From: Posidonia oceanica | Lineage: Eukaryota; Streptophyta; Magnoliopsida; Alismatales; Posidoniaceae | Assembly (NCBI GenBank): GCA_037176725.1 | Contig: JAZBRS010000075.1 | Span: 76,014,001 to 76,078,000 of the forward strand | Direction: 5' to 3' | Length of the DNA: 64,000 nt | Part shown: piece by piece, positions 13,559-27,400 of the stretch | Numbering within the stretch: position 1 is the stretch's first letter | Layout of the letters: every line of letters starts with the position of its first letter | Translations under genes and position numbers: made by a program | The notes under the pieces: generated by a model | The model's database searches: none | What the model saw: only the letters and a program-made list of their open reading frames with translations | What the model was told of the DNA's origin: nothing

Positions 13559-15687
13559 TGCAACGACCCCAATGTCGTTACCTTTCAACCTAGCAAATAT
13601 ATATATATATATTTTTAAGTCTTATTAGCATTCATGAACTACAGAACTAAATTCTCACAAACACTATAAAGCAGAAATAAAATAAACTTAAACAACTCAC
13701 TTACCCAGAACCCTTAATGTGTGGCAGTGTGACTCCTCTCCTATATACACTAGCAACACCAGCACCTATCATGCACTTGCAAAAAAGAAAAACAAAACAC
13801 ATGTGAGTGACCACTCAAATGGTCACCCAGCACAAACCCCACCTACGCACACAAACAGCTCGACAAACAACGTCGAGGAAACAGGCGTAACTACGCCACA
13901 AGCAACTAACACAGGCATCACTTCAGGATGCCACAATAGGGCATACCTCATTGCCCACAAAGCAAATTACAAAAAATTTGCATTTGAAATTATCTTTTCT
14001 CTTTTCATTTCAAATCAATATGCATGCTCTTTTCAAAATCTTTACGCACACTTGAAATGACCACACTAGCCAAATAAAGCCTCAAAACACACGATCTGGT
14101 TCATCACACTCCAGGAGCGGATTAGACAACCAACCGTGTTTGAATACCCTTAATAGCATTCAACACACACACACACACAAAAACAAACACTAAACACAAA
14201 GCTAGCGCTAAGACACTGGTCAGCCAAACCAATGCGCCTCACTAGCACAAGACCTATGCCCCACAAGTGCGGCCACAAGGACAGCTAACCACACACAAGC
14301 AAACAAAGTGTCGTCACTCAGGCCCAAGCAAGACACCTAGTCATAAGCAGGCCACTGAGGCGCTACAACGGTGTCCCACCACGGCTTCGGTCGACCAACC
14401 TGTGCGGGTGTGAATCGTCCTGGCCAACCAGCCTCAACAGGTCCTGTCTCTCAGCTGGACACCACAGGGTACACCCTCTAAGTGACTAACTCAGTGCTCC
14501 AAACCCCTAGGGCTCCTCACCCCCAAGCTTAGTCCACACCAAGCAATCTCGGTACACGAACTAACTAGGGTATCACGTCCAACTACTCAGAGGTCTCATA
14601 CCCCCTGTGTCTGCAACCATGACACACTACGTACCGTCTGTACCTTGGGTCCTCGGCACCCGGAACATGCGGCGTGTCATACCTCCAAGTCCAGTCGGTA
14701 CCCCCAACCTACAGACCTCAGCCTCGGCCTCGTGAACAACAATGAAGGAGTATCATACCTCTAAGATCCGATGAGCACTTACCTCAGCCTCTTGGTATCA
14801 AGACCTCAACCTAGGCAATACGCACGACCAACCAGGAATGTCGTTACATCCCCTGATCATGTCGACACGTCCCTCCAGTATCTTGGTCCGCCACACACTG
14901 AAAACACTGGAAAACTCTTTCAAAAACCTTTGCCAAACCCCTGCATTTTCTTTTCAAAACTCTTTTCGAAAATAATTTCGAAATACTTAAATGACAACTC
15001 AAAATACCTTGAAACACAGTACCAAGCACTGCACAAAACCATGAGCTGAAATTGCAGCTGAAAACACAGCCTCGACAGCTTCATTGTCGAGCCCAGAACT
15101 ACATTACAAAACACCACACAACAGGGAACAAAAGCACCTTCTGGCTATATCATTTACCCATCCGGCACCACACAGAAGCAAAGCACTGATCCTGAAGTCC
15201 CAACGTACTTACGAGACCACACACCCACACCAACAGCACCTAAAGTACTAAGTTCTGGTGCCAAGATCCAATCCTAAATTATTATGTTCCCTAATGTCCA
15301 TCTAGACAAATTTGGGAAAACCTTAGCATTTCTAGGTTATTTAGTCTTTTGGTTTCATCCCTAGCTCAAGTGGAGTCTGGCTATTTCATTTTATGCAATC
15401 CCTAACTCATCCCTAATGATTGGCTTGATTCTCATCTTACCCAAATGTGTTTATAAAATTCTAATCTCTTAAAGGACATGGATTCATTTTAATTCTACAA
15501 AACTCACCAAAAAACCAAAAATCAGATTCTAAACTTCAACAACAAAAGTGCAACCTCTAATAGATCGGATTTCACAAAAATCAGGCCCAACTAGGCACCT
15601 AGGCGTCCCTCGGGCGCCAGAAACGCCTGGAAAATTCGCCAGTGAAGCGCGCTGGCGAATCCGGCCTCCAATTGTCGCCAGAATCTT
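13559..15687 (-). repeat. LTR-like module M5
   Basis: Module copy of 2129 bp. The left edge reads TGCAACGACCCC (T-to-C change in TGTAACG). A pure (AT)n run lies at about 13596-13610 where siblings have poly-T or poly-A. The GC-rich right end lacks about 15 bp near 15593. Confidence 0.6.
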
Positions 15688-17163
15688 ATTGTTAAATGAT
15701 AAAATGATAGAAATTTCGAAAACTTTTGTTACTTTCGTAAAAATCTTCAAAATTGTGTAAAAATGAAGTAGAGAAGTGTTGTAGGATTATTACATTCCAA
15801 AATAGAAAAATTGTTATTTGTTAATGTCAAAAAAGTAATTGAAGAATTCAAAAATAAAAAAGTCAAAGATTTTTAAAGTTCGAAAACTAGTAAGCCTTTA
15901 GAAATTGAGTATGAGCAGACAAAAGTGTATCAAATTCAAGGAAATATCGATAATTGAAATATAGAGGTGGAAAATATGATACACCTATGAAAAAATTCAT
16001 CTAATATAATTGACACGTAAATGTTTAATAAAACTTTATCTTAATAAAAGTCAAACTTTTTTGTCAAATCGAAAACCGTCTATCATCTAGTATTTTATTT
16101 GAATGACATCGAATGCCACCAAAACATGATTCACAGATAATATAAGTCGTAATGTATCAAAAACAACAATCAAATATGAAAACAATATATTTTTTGAAAA
16201 GTAACAAAAAACAATTAACTAACACCTACTATTTTTCGATAAAGTGGAAGAAATCTCAGATGATTTTGAAATTTTTGTAGAAATCTTTTAAATTGCGTAA
16301 AACTCATGTTGAGATGTATAGTTCATATATAATAATGCAAAATACATAAATCGTTGTATGTAATTGTCAAAAAACTAGTAAGAGAACTTAAAAATAAAAA
16401 AAGTCAAATTCTCTTAAATCTTCTAAAGCAATGTGCCTTTAAAAATTGAGTATAATTTGTCAAAAGTGCATCGAATTCGAGGAAATACCGATAATTGATA
16501 TTTATAGGTGCAAATTACGATGCATTATCAAAAAAATACATATATTAGAAATTATAAAAAAATATTTAATAAAACTCTAACTTAACAAAAAGTCAAACTG
16601 TCTCTTCCATCTAAACCCGTTTATCCTCTCGAATTTTATTAGAATGACAATAAATGTTACCAAAATATGATCCAATAAGATTGTAGGTCAAAATGTACAA
16701 AAATAACAATAAATTAAGGAAACCAATGGTATTTTAAAATATTACAAAAAATCGTATACAAACACTTATAGTTAATCGATAAATTGGGAGAAATCTCCAA
16801 AACCTTTGTACTTTTCATAGAAAGCTTCAAAATTGTGTAAAAATGAAGTAGAGAAGTGTTGTTGGTAAATAACATTGCAAAATAGATAAATCGTTGTTTG
16901 TTAATGACAAAAAAGTAATTGGAGAATTCAAAAATAAAAAAGTCAAACTTTTTTAAAGATCGAAAACCAGTAAGCCTTTATAAATAGAGTATAAGCTGAC
17001 AAAAGTGTATCGAATTCAAGAAAATATCGATAATAGCAATATAAAGGTGGAAAATAAGATACACCTATGAAAAAATTCATCTATTATAAATGACACAAAA
17101 ATGTTTAATAAAACTCTATCTTAAAAAAAAGTCAAACTTTGTCGTCAAATCGAAAACTGTATA
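15688..17163. repeat. Satellite monomers A, B and truncated C (unit 5)
   Basis: 1476 bp in A-B-C order, matching the other full blocks. Confidence 0.9.
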
Positions 17164-19307
17164 TGTAAGGACCCCAATGTCAATACCTCTCAACCTAGCT
17201 AACATTTTTTTTCCTTTTTTTAAATCTTATTAGCATTAATGAACTACAGAACTAAATTCTCACAAATACTATAAAGCAGAAATAAAATAAACTTAAACAA
17301 CTTACTTACCTAGAACCTTTGATGTGTGGCAGTGTAACTCCACTCCTATATGCACTAGCAACTCCAGCTCCTATCCTGCACCTGCCAAAAACAAAAACAG
17401 AACACATGTGAGAGACCAATCCACAAGTCACCCAGCACACTCCCCACCTACGCACACAAATAGCTTGACAAACAACGTCAAGGAAATAGGCGTAACTACG
17501 CCACAAGCAACAAACACAGGCATCACTTCTGGATGCCACAACAGGGCACACCTCCTTGCCCTACAAAGAAAACTACTAAAAACACGCATTTGAAATCATC
17601 TTTTCTCTATTCATTACAAAACAATATGCAAGCACTTTTCAAAATCTTTATGTACACTTGAAATGACCACACAAGCCAAATCAAGCCTCAAAACACACGG
17701 TCTGGTCCATCACACTTCTAGTGCGGACAAGACAACCAGCCGTGTCTGAATGTCCTCAATAGCATTCAACACACACACACACAACACAACAAACACTAAA
17801 ACACAAAGCCAGCGCTGAGACACTGCTCAGCCAAACCAATGCGCCTTACTAGCACAAGACCTATGCCCTATAGGCGTGGGCAAAAGCACAGCTAACCACA
17901 CACAAGCAAACAAAGTGTCGTCACTCGGGCCTAAGAGAGACACCTAGCCACAAGTAGTCCACTGAGATGCTACCATGGTGTCCCTGCACTGCTACGGCCG
18001 ACTACTCTGTGGGGGAGTGAACCGTCTCGGCTTACAAACCTCAACAGGTCCTGTCTCTCAGTAGGACACCATAGGGTATGCCTTCTAAGTGCCCTAACTC
18101 AGTGCTCGAAACCCCTTTGGCTCCTCACCCCCAGGCTCAGTCCACACCAAGCAGTCTTGGTACACGTAGTAACTAGGGTATCACGTCCAGCTACTCAGAG
18201 GTCTCATACCCCCTACGTCCGCTGACATGATACACTATGTATAGTCAATACCTTGGGTTCTCAGCACCCGGAAAAGTGGAGTGTTGTACCTCCAAGTCTA
18301 GTCGGTACCCCCAACCAGCGGACCTCAGCATCGGCCTCGTGAACGACAATCATGGAGTATTACACCTCCAAGATCCGACGAACACTTACCTCAGCCTCTT
18401 GGTCTCAGGACCTCGACCTAGACAACGCGCCCGACCAACCAGGAATATCGTCACATCCCCTGATCCCATCGACATGCCCCTCCAGTATCTTGTTCCGCCA
18501 CACACCGAAAACACTGGAAAACTCTTTCAAAAACCTTTGCCAAACCCCTGCATTTTCTTTTCAAAACTCTTTTCGAAAACCATTTCAAAATCCTTAAATG
18601 ACAACTCAAAACATAGTACCAAGCACAGCATAAAACCACGAGCTGAAATCGCAGCTGAAAACACAACCTCGACAGCTCCACCATCGAGCCCAGAACCACA
18701 TTACAAAACACTACACAACAGGAAACAAAAGCACCTTCTAGGTATATCATTTACCCATCCGGCACCACACAGAAGCAAAGCACTGGTCCTGAAGTCTCGA
18801 CGTACTTACGAGACCACCCACCCACACCAATGGCACCCAGAACACTATGTTCTGGTGCCAAGATCCAATCCTAAATTATTAAGTTCCCTAATGTCCATCT
18901 AGACTAATTAGGGAAAACCATAGCATTTCCAGGTAATATAGTCGTTTAGTTTCCAACCCTAACTCAAGTGGGGTCTTGCTATTCCATTTTACGCAATTCC
19001 TAACTCATCCCTAATGATTGGCTTGATTCTCATCTTGCCCTAATGTGTTTATAAAATTCTAATCTCTTAAAGGACAAGGATTCATTTTAATTCAACAAAA
19101 CTTACTATAAAACCAAAAATCAGATTCTAAACTTCAACAACAAAAGAGCAACCTCAAATATATCGGTTATCACCAAAATCATGCCCAACCTAAACATAAT
19201 GGGCACCTCCTAGGCACCCATGGCATCCCATGAGCACCTGGAATGCCTCGAAAGTTCGCCAGTGAAGCGCGCCGACGAATCTGGCCTCCTAGTGTCGCTA
19301 GAATCGT
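17164..19307 (-). repeat. LTR-like module M6
   Basis: Module copy of 2144 bp. Shares with M7 the TGTAAGGACCCCAA left edge, in which the dyad is weakened (GTAAGGAC against GTCAATAC). M6 and M7 therefore look like closest relatives, consistent with local homogenisation. Confidence 0.6.
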
Positions 19308-20782
19308 ATTGTTAATCGATAAAATGGAAGAAATCTTGAAAACTTTTGTAATTTTCGTAGAAATCTTCAAAATTATGTAAAAATGAAGTAGAGAAGTGTT
19401 GCTGGTATATAACATTGCAAAATAGAAAAACCGTTGTTTGTTAATGTCAAAAATGTAATTGGAGAATTCAAAAATAAAAAAGTCAAACTTATTTAAAGTT
19501 CGAAAACCAGTAAACCTTTAGAAATTGAGTATGAGCTGACAAAAGTGTATCGAATTCTATGAAATATCGATAATAGAAATATAGAGGTGGAAAATATGAT
19601 ACATTACTGAAAAGATACATCTAATATAAATGACATGTAAATGTTTAATAAAATTCTATCTTAATAAAAAGTCAAACTTTTTTGTCAAATCGAAAACCGT
19701 CTATCATCTAGTATTTTATTTGAATGACATCGAATGTCACCAAAACATGATTCACAGATAATATAGGTCATAATGTATCAAAAACAACAATCAAATATGA
19801 AAAAATATATTTTTTGAAAAGTAACAAAAAACTGACAACTAACACCTACTGTTTTTCGATAAGTTGGAAGAAATCCCAGAAGATTTTGTAATTTTCGTAG
19901 AAAACTTATAAATTGCAAAAAATTTAGGTAGAGATGTGTAGTTGGTATATAATAACGCAAAATAGATAAATCATTGTATGTAATTGTCAGAAAACAAGTA
20001 GGAGAACTCAAAAATAAAAAAATCAAACTTTTTTAAATCTTCTAAAGCAATGTGCCTTTAAAAATTGATTATATTTTGTCAGAAGTGTATCGAATTCAGA
20101 GAAATACCGTTGATTGATATTTATATGTGGAAATTACGATCCACTATCAAAAAAATACATATACTAGAAATTATAAAAAAATATTTAATAAAACTCTAAC
20201 TTAACAAAAAGTCAAACTATCTCTTCCATCTAAACCCGTTTATCCTCTCGAATTTTATTAGAATGACAATAAAAGTTATCAAAATATGATCCATTGAGAT
20301 TGTAGGTCAAAACATACAAAAATAACAATCAATTAAGGAAACCAACGATATTTCTAAATATTACAAAAAATCGTATACAAACACTTATTGTTAATCGATA
20401 AAATGGAAGAAATCTCGAAAACTTTTGTAATTTTCATAGAAAGCTTCAAAATTGTGTAAAAATGAAGTAGAGAAGTGTTCTTGGTACATAACATTGCAAA
20501 ATAGATATATCATTGTTTGTTAATGTCAAAAAAGTAATTGGAGAAGTCAAAAATAAAAAAGTCAAACATTTTTAAAGTTCGAAAACCAGTAAGCCTTGAC
20601 AAATTGAGTATAAGCTGACAAAAGTGTATTGAATTCAAGGAAATATCGATAATAGCAATATAGAGGTGGATAATAAGATACACCTATGAAAAAATTCTTC
20701 TATTATAAATAACACAAAAATGTTTAATAAAACTCTATCTTAAAAAAAAGTCAAACTTTTTTGTCAAATTGAAAACCGTTTA
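19308..20782. repeat. Satellite monomers A, B and truncated C (unit 6)
   Basis: 1475 bp in A-B-C order; the last full satellite block before the insertion cluster. Confidence 0.9.
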
Positions 20783-22575
20783 TGTAAGGACCCCAACGTC
20801 AATACCTCTCAACCTAGCTAACATTTAAAAAAAAAAAAAATCTTATTAGCATTCATGAACTACAGAACTAAATTCTCACAAATACATTAAAGCAGAAATA
20901 AAATAAACTTAAACAGCTCACTTACTAAGAACCGTTGATGTGTCGCAGTGTGACTCCTCTCCTATATGCACTAGCAACTCCAGCTCCTATCCTGCACCTA
21001 CCGAAAACTAAAATAAAACACACGTGAGTGACCACTCAATAGGTCACCTAGCACACACCCCACCTACGCACACAAACAGCTCGACAAACAACGTTGAGGA
21101 AACAGGCGTAACTACGCCACAAGCAACAAACACAGGCATCACTTCTGGATGCCACAACAGGGCATACCTCATTGTCCACAAAGCAAATCATTAAAAACAT
21201 GCATTTGAAATCATCTTTTCTCTTTTCATTTCAAACCCATATGCATGCTCTTTTCAAAATCTTTATGTACACTTGAAATGACCACACTAGCCAAATCAAG
21301 CCTCAAAACACACGGCCTGGTCCATCACAATCCTGGTGTGGACTAGACAACCAACTGTGTCTGAATACCCTCAATAGCATTCTACACACACACACAACAC
21401 AACAAACAGCAAAACACAAAGCCAACGCTGAGACACTGCTCGGCCAAACTAATGCACCTCACTAGCGCAAGACCTACGCCCCACAAACACGGCCACAAGC
21501 ACAGCTAACCACACACAAGCAAACCAAGTGTCGTCACTCGGGCCCAAGTGAGACACCTAGCCACAAGCAGTCCACCGAGGCGCTACCACGGTGTCCCTGC
21601 ACTGCTACGGTCGACCACCCTGTGGGGGAGTGAACCGTCCCAACCAATTAGCCTCAATAGGTCCTGTCTCTCAGCAGGACACCACAGGGTACGTTCTCTA
21701 AATGCCCTAACTCAGTGCTCCAAACCCCTTGGGCTCCTCACCCCCTAGCTCAGTCCACACCAAACAGTCTCGGTACACGTACTAACTAGGGTATCACGTC
21801 CAGCTACAAAGAGGTCTCATATCCCCTATGTCCAATGCCACGATATACTATGTACCGTCTATACCTTGGGTCCTCGGCACTCGGAATAAGTGGAGTGTCA
21901 TACCTCCAAGTCCAGTCGCTACTCCCAACTCGCAGACCTCAGCCTCTGCCTCATGAATGACAATCAAAGAGTATCATACCTCCAAGATTCGACAAACACT
22001 TACCTCAGCCTCTTGGTATCAAGACCTCAACCTAGGCAATGCGCCCGACCAACCAAGAATGTCATCACATCCCCTGATCCCATCGACATGCCCCTCTAGT
22101 ATCTTGGTTCGCCACACACAGAAAACACCGGAAAACTCTTTCATAAACCTTTGCCAAACCCCTGCATTTTATTTTCAAAACTCTTTTCGATAACCATTTC
22201 GAAATCCTTAAATGACAACTCAAAATACCTCAACACATAGTACCAAGCACAGCACAAAACGACAAGCTAAAATCGCAGCTGAAAACACAGCCTCGACAGC
22301 TCCACTGTTGAGTCCAGAACCACATTACAAAACACCACACAATAGGGAACAAAAGCACCTTCTGGGTGTATCATTTACCCATTCGGCACCACACAGAAGC
22401 AAAGCACTGGTCCCGAAGTCCCAACGTACTTACTAGACCACACACCCACACCAACGGCACCCAGAACACTAAGTTCTGGTGCTGAGATCAAATCCTAAAT
22501 TATTATGTTCCTAATGTCCATCTAGACTAATTAGGGAAAACCTTAGCATTTCTAGGTTATTTAGTCTTTTAGTTT
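20783..22575 (-). repeat. LTR-like module M7, left part
   Basis: First 1793 bp of the seventh module, interrupted by LINE-A. The last 15 bases (22561-22575, TTAGTCTTTTAGTTT) are the left copy of the LINE target-site duplication. The module continues at 30692-30853 and 61138-61330; the three parts sum to 2148 bp. Confidence 0.65.
22561..22575. repeat. LINE-A target-site duplication, left copy
   Basis: TTAGTCTTTTAGTTT, repeated exactly at 30677-30691. Intact sibling modules have this 15-mer once (for example at 5617-5631). Confidence 0.92.
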
Positions 22576-22593
22576 TTCCTTTTTTTATTAAGC

Positions 22594-22623
22594 GTAATCT
22601 TCATTGATCACAAAAAAGATTAC
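22594..22623 (-). other. LINE-A 3' terminal stem-loop
   Basis: Arms GTAATCTT (22594-22601) and AAGATTAC (22616-22623) form a perfect 8-bp stem with a 14-nt loop, just before the A-rich tail on the minus strand. In L1 relatives the reverse transcriptase can recognise a 3' stem-loop of the template RNA. LINE-B has a matching structure with different bases (63620-63648). Confidence 0.7.
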
Positions 22624-22704
22624 AACAAGACTCATTGAGGATGGAAACATTCACTCAAAGGTCTCTGAAGGACAACAACAACAAAAGAAGAAAACAAGGA
22701 AACA

Positions 22705-24409
22705 TCAAGCTAACTCACACTCTAGATCCAAGGGAAGCTTGCTTTGTTTGTATGCCTTGAGACGACCAGATCTGCGTGGTCCTCTCAGGGGAACCATATC
22801 AGAATAGTCTTTCCGTTTATACTTCTTTCTAAGTCTACCAGCCTTAGGATAAACATCTTCATAATAGAGAGCATCTACACTAGGAGCTTGATCACTCTCC
22901 TCCTAGTTCACCTCCTCCATAGGGTCTTCAGAACTAAATGATTCCTCCCTAATATTTAGAGGATCCCTTTCCATAAGAGCCATCAAATCCTTAGACTCTA
23001 CAGCAGCCTCTATCTCATCAATAGCATAGTTAGCATCCTTGAGGTCTTGGTGTAAAGCCTTTAAGCCGTCAGCTCTGCCCTTACCAGAACTGCAACCCTC
23101 ACCTGCAGATTCCTTCAATTTCAGACGTGTAGATTGATACATTGCTTGTATAAGTTGAGCCCATCGGTCCAAAGTGGCCTGTTCTCAATCTTTATCAACC
23201 TCCAATTCAGCTTGCTTCAGAGGTTTGTCTCCCACCTTAGATTTCCACTTCAAGCCTTGCTCTGATACAACCTTCTTCTGTTGGTATCCCTTCTGATATG
23301 TAGCAAACTGAGCACCTTCTACTTGCTACCTTACATCTGCCTCCTCCATTTGGTACTCAACTGGACCAAAGGAAGCATCAACTGCAGCATTAGCTGGGGC
23401 CTCTACTGTCACCATATCCACAACGGTTCCAACACCAAAGGGAGCATCAACATACCTGCCCCCAACTGGTTCAGAGGTATCAATTTGATCTAGGTCCATA
23501 TTTGTTGATGGCCTCCCACCATCAGACTCTGGAGATGAAGATAAGGAAGCCTTTTTGTTCTCAATACACAAGGCAAATTGGACTTTCTTCTCCTCCTTCT
23601 TGTTCACTTTCTTCTTGTTTTTCCTTTTCTTGTTGCTTTGCTCCTTAGCACCTGCAACCATTTTCTTCTTGCTGAAAGAACGATCCACCCAATCCCTAGT
23701 AGACTCTGATCTAGAATCCAATTTAGAGGTAGGCTTGCCCTTAGAACAGGAGCTCTCAATGTGCCCCAAGAATGAACACTTCTTACAAAACATAGGAAGA
23801 GAACCTTCAGGAATGTGTACCTTTTGAGCTAACATCTCACCCTCATTATCGATCCATACCTGCTTAGGAATAGGCTTTGCCAAGTCCACCTCCATGCATA
23901 CACGAGTGACACCTAGGCGTGTGAAGTCTGTGGCATCCCTGTCGGCACAGAGAAATTTGCCGATCATGCTAGCAATGGATTGTAGAGCCCTAGGAGAATG
24001 GAAATGAGCTCGAAGACATGGAAATTCCACCCAGATTGGAGCACATGAGGACTCAAAGCTAGGACAAAATCTCGGTGACCATCTGAATACTTTCATCAGC
24101 TTCCCAACTACCTTCCAATCCTTCTTTATGTATGCATTCACAAAGTCTTCTCGATTTTGAAACCTAATGATCACATGGTGATCATTAATAGCTCCAACAA
24201 AGAACTCCTGTGATAATTGCCTAACCCTTTTCAATGTCACACGAATCTGCATCAAAGAAGGGCGGGGAGAAACAAACTAGCCAACTAAACTCCATGAAAA
24301 AAGACTAGATAGCTTGCCCACTTCTTCTGGAGTACAGACCATCACTTGTTTGCCTTGCTTCAGCACAGAACTCCTTAGAGGAATATCCTTGAACAGCGGC
24401 CAGACATGC
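22705..24409 (-). pseudogene. LINE-A ORF1, middle and C-terminal part (DUF4283, zinc knuckle), four stops
   Basis: Gag-like nucleic-acid-binding protein of plant L1 elements. Read from 24409 the frame gives a DUF4283 region (IRVTLKRVRQLSQEFFVGA, then HHVIIRFQNREDF and WSPRFCPSFESS), then a CCHC knuckle (CKKCSFLGHIESSC). A Lys/Arg-rich stretch (near KKRKNKKKVNKKEEKK) and an acidic C-terminal region follow, ending at a TGA at 22705-22707. In-frame stops lie at about 24277 (after SLVG), 23326 (after ADVR), about 23187 (before EQATLDRW) and 22903 (after EEVN). Several would be CAG, CAA or CGA in an undamaged copy. No frameshift is needed. Its N-terminal part lies at 29918-30449, beyond solo LTR S1. 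Not functional as it stands. Confidence 0.85.
24405..24409. repeat. Target-site duplication of solo LTR S1, left copy
   Basis: CATGC, repeated at 29918-29922. Dropping the LTR and one copy rejoins the LINE ORF1 codons in frame, which independently confirms the boundaries. Confidence 0.92.
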
Positions 24410-27400
24410 TGTAGTAATCCCAGTGTTTAGATCGTCCATGCACGTTGCCAAAGCTCGCGTGCACCGATCGGAATCAGGCTCACTATTAGCGGCTATGTTC
24501 GAGAAGGAAGACTTAACTCGAAAGCATTTAAAAGAGAGAAAAAAGGGAAAGAAAAGAAGGAGATAAGACAAAATTGGAGTCGCCACCAAGTCTATTAAAT
24601 CGGGAGACATGAAAAATCGGGGAAATGCGTGAATAATCACGTAAAACCGAGCAAAAGATGCAATGCTAGGCAATGCAAAAGGAATAAGATGCAAATGAAT
24701 GCAAATGATGTGACTCGTGCCTAGGATAAGGGCAATATGGTCATTGTGGGCCAAGAGAGGGTAAGGACTCCTGTTACGCGCGGGGAAGGTGTTAGGCACC
24801 CCCGACACGCCCGAGAATCGGTCTTTCTAGGCTTACGCTCGCATACGCAGGGAAATGCAGACTTTAGATGCCTAAGTGCCAATGAATGCCTATCTAAATG
24901 CTCAAAGGTGTGCTCTAAGTGATGGAAAGCAATGCAAGAAAGTAAACGTGCAATCTAAGTGCTCAGCAACGCTGTCTGTGTTCCGAACCGGGCGAAACCT
25001 GGCTCGCGAGAACTCCAGGCAGTAAGCATCACTGCCCTATATGCAAATGCAGGCGATAAAACAAAACAGCGGGGAAAACAGGCAATGCGGGCGACATGCA
25101 AAGGGGAAACCATTCAAAACATGCGAAACGGTGCGAGAAACGAAGCAAGAACGCAAAACGATGCAAGGAACGAGGCCGACACGCGAAATGATGCGAGAAA
25201 CAGAACAAGAACGCGAAACAGTGCAAGAAAACGAAAAGGGGCGCAAAACAGAGCAAGAAAACAAAGCGGCACACAAAACGGGGCGAGAAAACGAGAGGGC
25301 ACGCAAAACGGTGCAAGACAAAGAAGCGGCACGCAAAACGGTGCAAGACAAAGCGAAAAAGAGTGCGCAAAAACCATGCGATGCGAATGATATGCAAAAC
25401 AATACTGCCGAAGTTCAGGGGGACTTACCTTGGGCACCCGAAGCCTGATCTGAAATCCGGTTGGTCCATGCTGAAGAATGCTCCGCCGGGGTCGCTCTGG
25501 CAGCTTATTTGGGGAGATCCAACGGTCAAATTGGAAGATATCGCAGCTTCAAGGCAAGAGGGCCAGAACAGGGGAGAAGAACAGATCTAAGTGTTCAGGA
25601 GGTCCTAGGGGTGTGCAAAAAGGCCCTCCCAAGTAAAAGGGAGCTAAAGGGACTTAGGGTGTGCAAAGGGATGCTAAATGCAAGCCTAAATGAATGTAGA
25701 ATGCATGCAAGAAGCAGAAAAGGCAAGAAGGATGATTTTCAGAAAAACAGGAGTTTAAATGCTATTTTTTAAAAAAGAAAAGGGGTTTAAATGCAAAGTT
25801 TTGAAAAGAATTGTGGCCCACAGACAGGGGTTTTGAAAACAGGAGGAGATAGAGGGTAATTTTGCAAAGAATAGGCTTCAGAATGCAATTTTTAAAAAAA
25901 ATGGGGGTATGCGTTAGGGGAGTTTTGAAAGCAATGGCAAATCAAAGTGCAATTTTGGAAATATCAGGGGCTAAAATGCAAATTTTCTAGAAAACAGGGT
26001 TCTGGGGAGTCTAGGAATGCAAGTGGAGGGCCTACATGCAATTTTGCAAACATGGGAGCTAAAATGCAAGATTAAGGGCAAAACAGGCATTTTACATGAT
26101 TTTAAAGGGATGTGAAGGACCTATGTGTCATTTTTAAATCATGCAGGGTCAAAAATGCAATTTAATATGCAAAATATGCTCTGAAATCACAGACCATGGA
26201 CTGATATGCGATTTTTAAAAAATGCAAGGTTGAAAATGCAATGCAATAAGCTAAAATGCATGCAAATGACTACTGTGCATTTAAAAAGGACCTAGATTTA
26301 AAAATGAAAAAACAGAAGGTAAAATATGCAATGCAGTATGCAAAAATTAAAAATGGAACCTAAGTTACTACAGTGCATGGGATTTAAATGCAAAAACAGT
26401 AAAGCACAGGGATACAGAATGCAATATGATATGGTAAACTTGATGCATTTAAATTAAATGATCTACTGCAGGACCTGGATACAATAATTGAAAACAGAAG
26501 GGCTAAAGCATAAATATTTATAACTAGAAAGCACAGTAAACGGAATGGAGTGTAAATACAGAAAAACAGAAACATTTAATGCAATTTAGCATGGTTTTAA
26601 ATAAAAAACAAAGCAGATTAAATGACAGAAGGACTGAAACGAAAAAATAAGAAAACTTAAGCTAAACATGCAATATTCACTTAAAAACCATATAAACGAA
26701 AAATAAATGCACAGTGTCGGCCGACGGTGACGAGCACTGTAGCAGCTGGCTGCCGGAGCTCGTGACCGTCGGCACAGGGGGGCTGAGGACGCGCTGTCGG
26801 GCGGAGGAGTCGCTCCCGGAGCCGACGGAGGTCGGGCGGCGTACGACGGAGGACGGCGTGGCCTGGAATGGTCTGGAATGGTCGCTGGAGCGAAGCGACA
26901 GCCGGAGAAGCTCGTCGGGGAAGAAGGTCTAACCGGAAGTTGACCTCACAGCAGGAGGGCCGGAAAAGCGATTCTAAAGAGCGGAGAAGCAGCAGGGGAA
27001 GAAGAGGAAGCTAAGGGTGTAAGGATCTACCTCTCTTCGCATCTGAATCGCCCTCCCAACCTCAGCAGCGTCAGCAGTCATCGGTGGAGGTCGTCCGGTC
27101 GCTGCGGTGATCGTCAGTTGCTCGCGAAGGCCGGCACTGCTTCAGGGAGTGCCTCTGGTGCTTCTCGACCGGTTGGACTGAAGCTCCACAGCTCGGGGAG
27201 AGATCCGGCAGTTTGTGGGTTCAGACAAGAGAGCGGAGGTTGGGGGAGGTTGTTGCTATTCGTCGGACCGGATGGAGCCCTCCGGGAGGTTGCTGGAGGT
27301 CCGAGGAGTGGTTCTGGATAGCTGGCTCGTAGTTCTGGAGAGCGTGGAGTGAGATAGGAGGTTGGGCTGATTTCTGGACAGTAGGTGGCACAGGTGTTTG

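Larger units (their letters stand above)
1..22575. repeat. Composite higher-order satellite array, about 3.62 kb period
   Basis: Landmark spacing shows the array directly. The module start (TGTAACGACCCC or a close variant) recurs at 220, 3838, 7467, 10007, 13559, 17164 and 20783, giving periods of 3618, 3629, 2540, 3552, 3605 and 3619 bp. Within a unit the landmark CGATAAA recurs about every 540 bp (2371, 2912, 3452), marking three related AT-rich monomers. The third is cut at about 386 bp and followed by the GC-richer 2.15 kb module. Units look roughly 90% alike by eye, and the open reading frames in them are not conserved as coding. A pericentromeric or other heterochromatic location is likely but cannot be shown from sequence. 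Confidence 0.93.
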
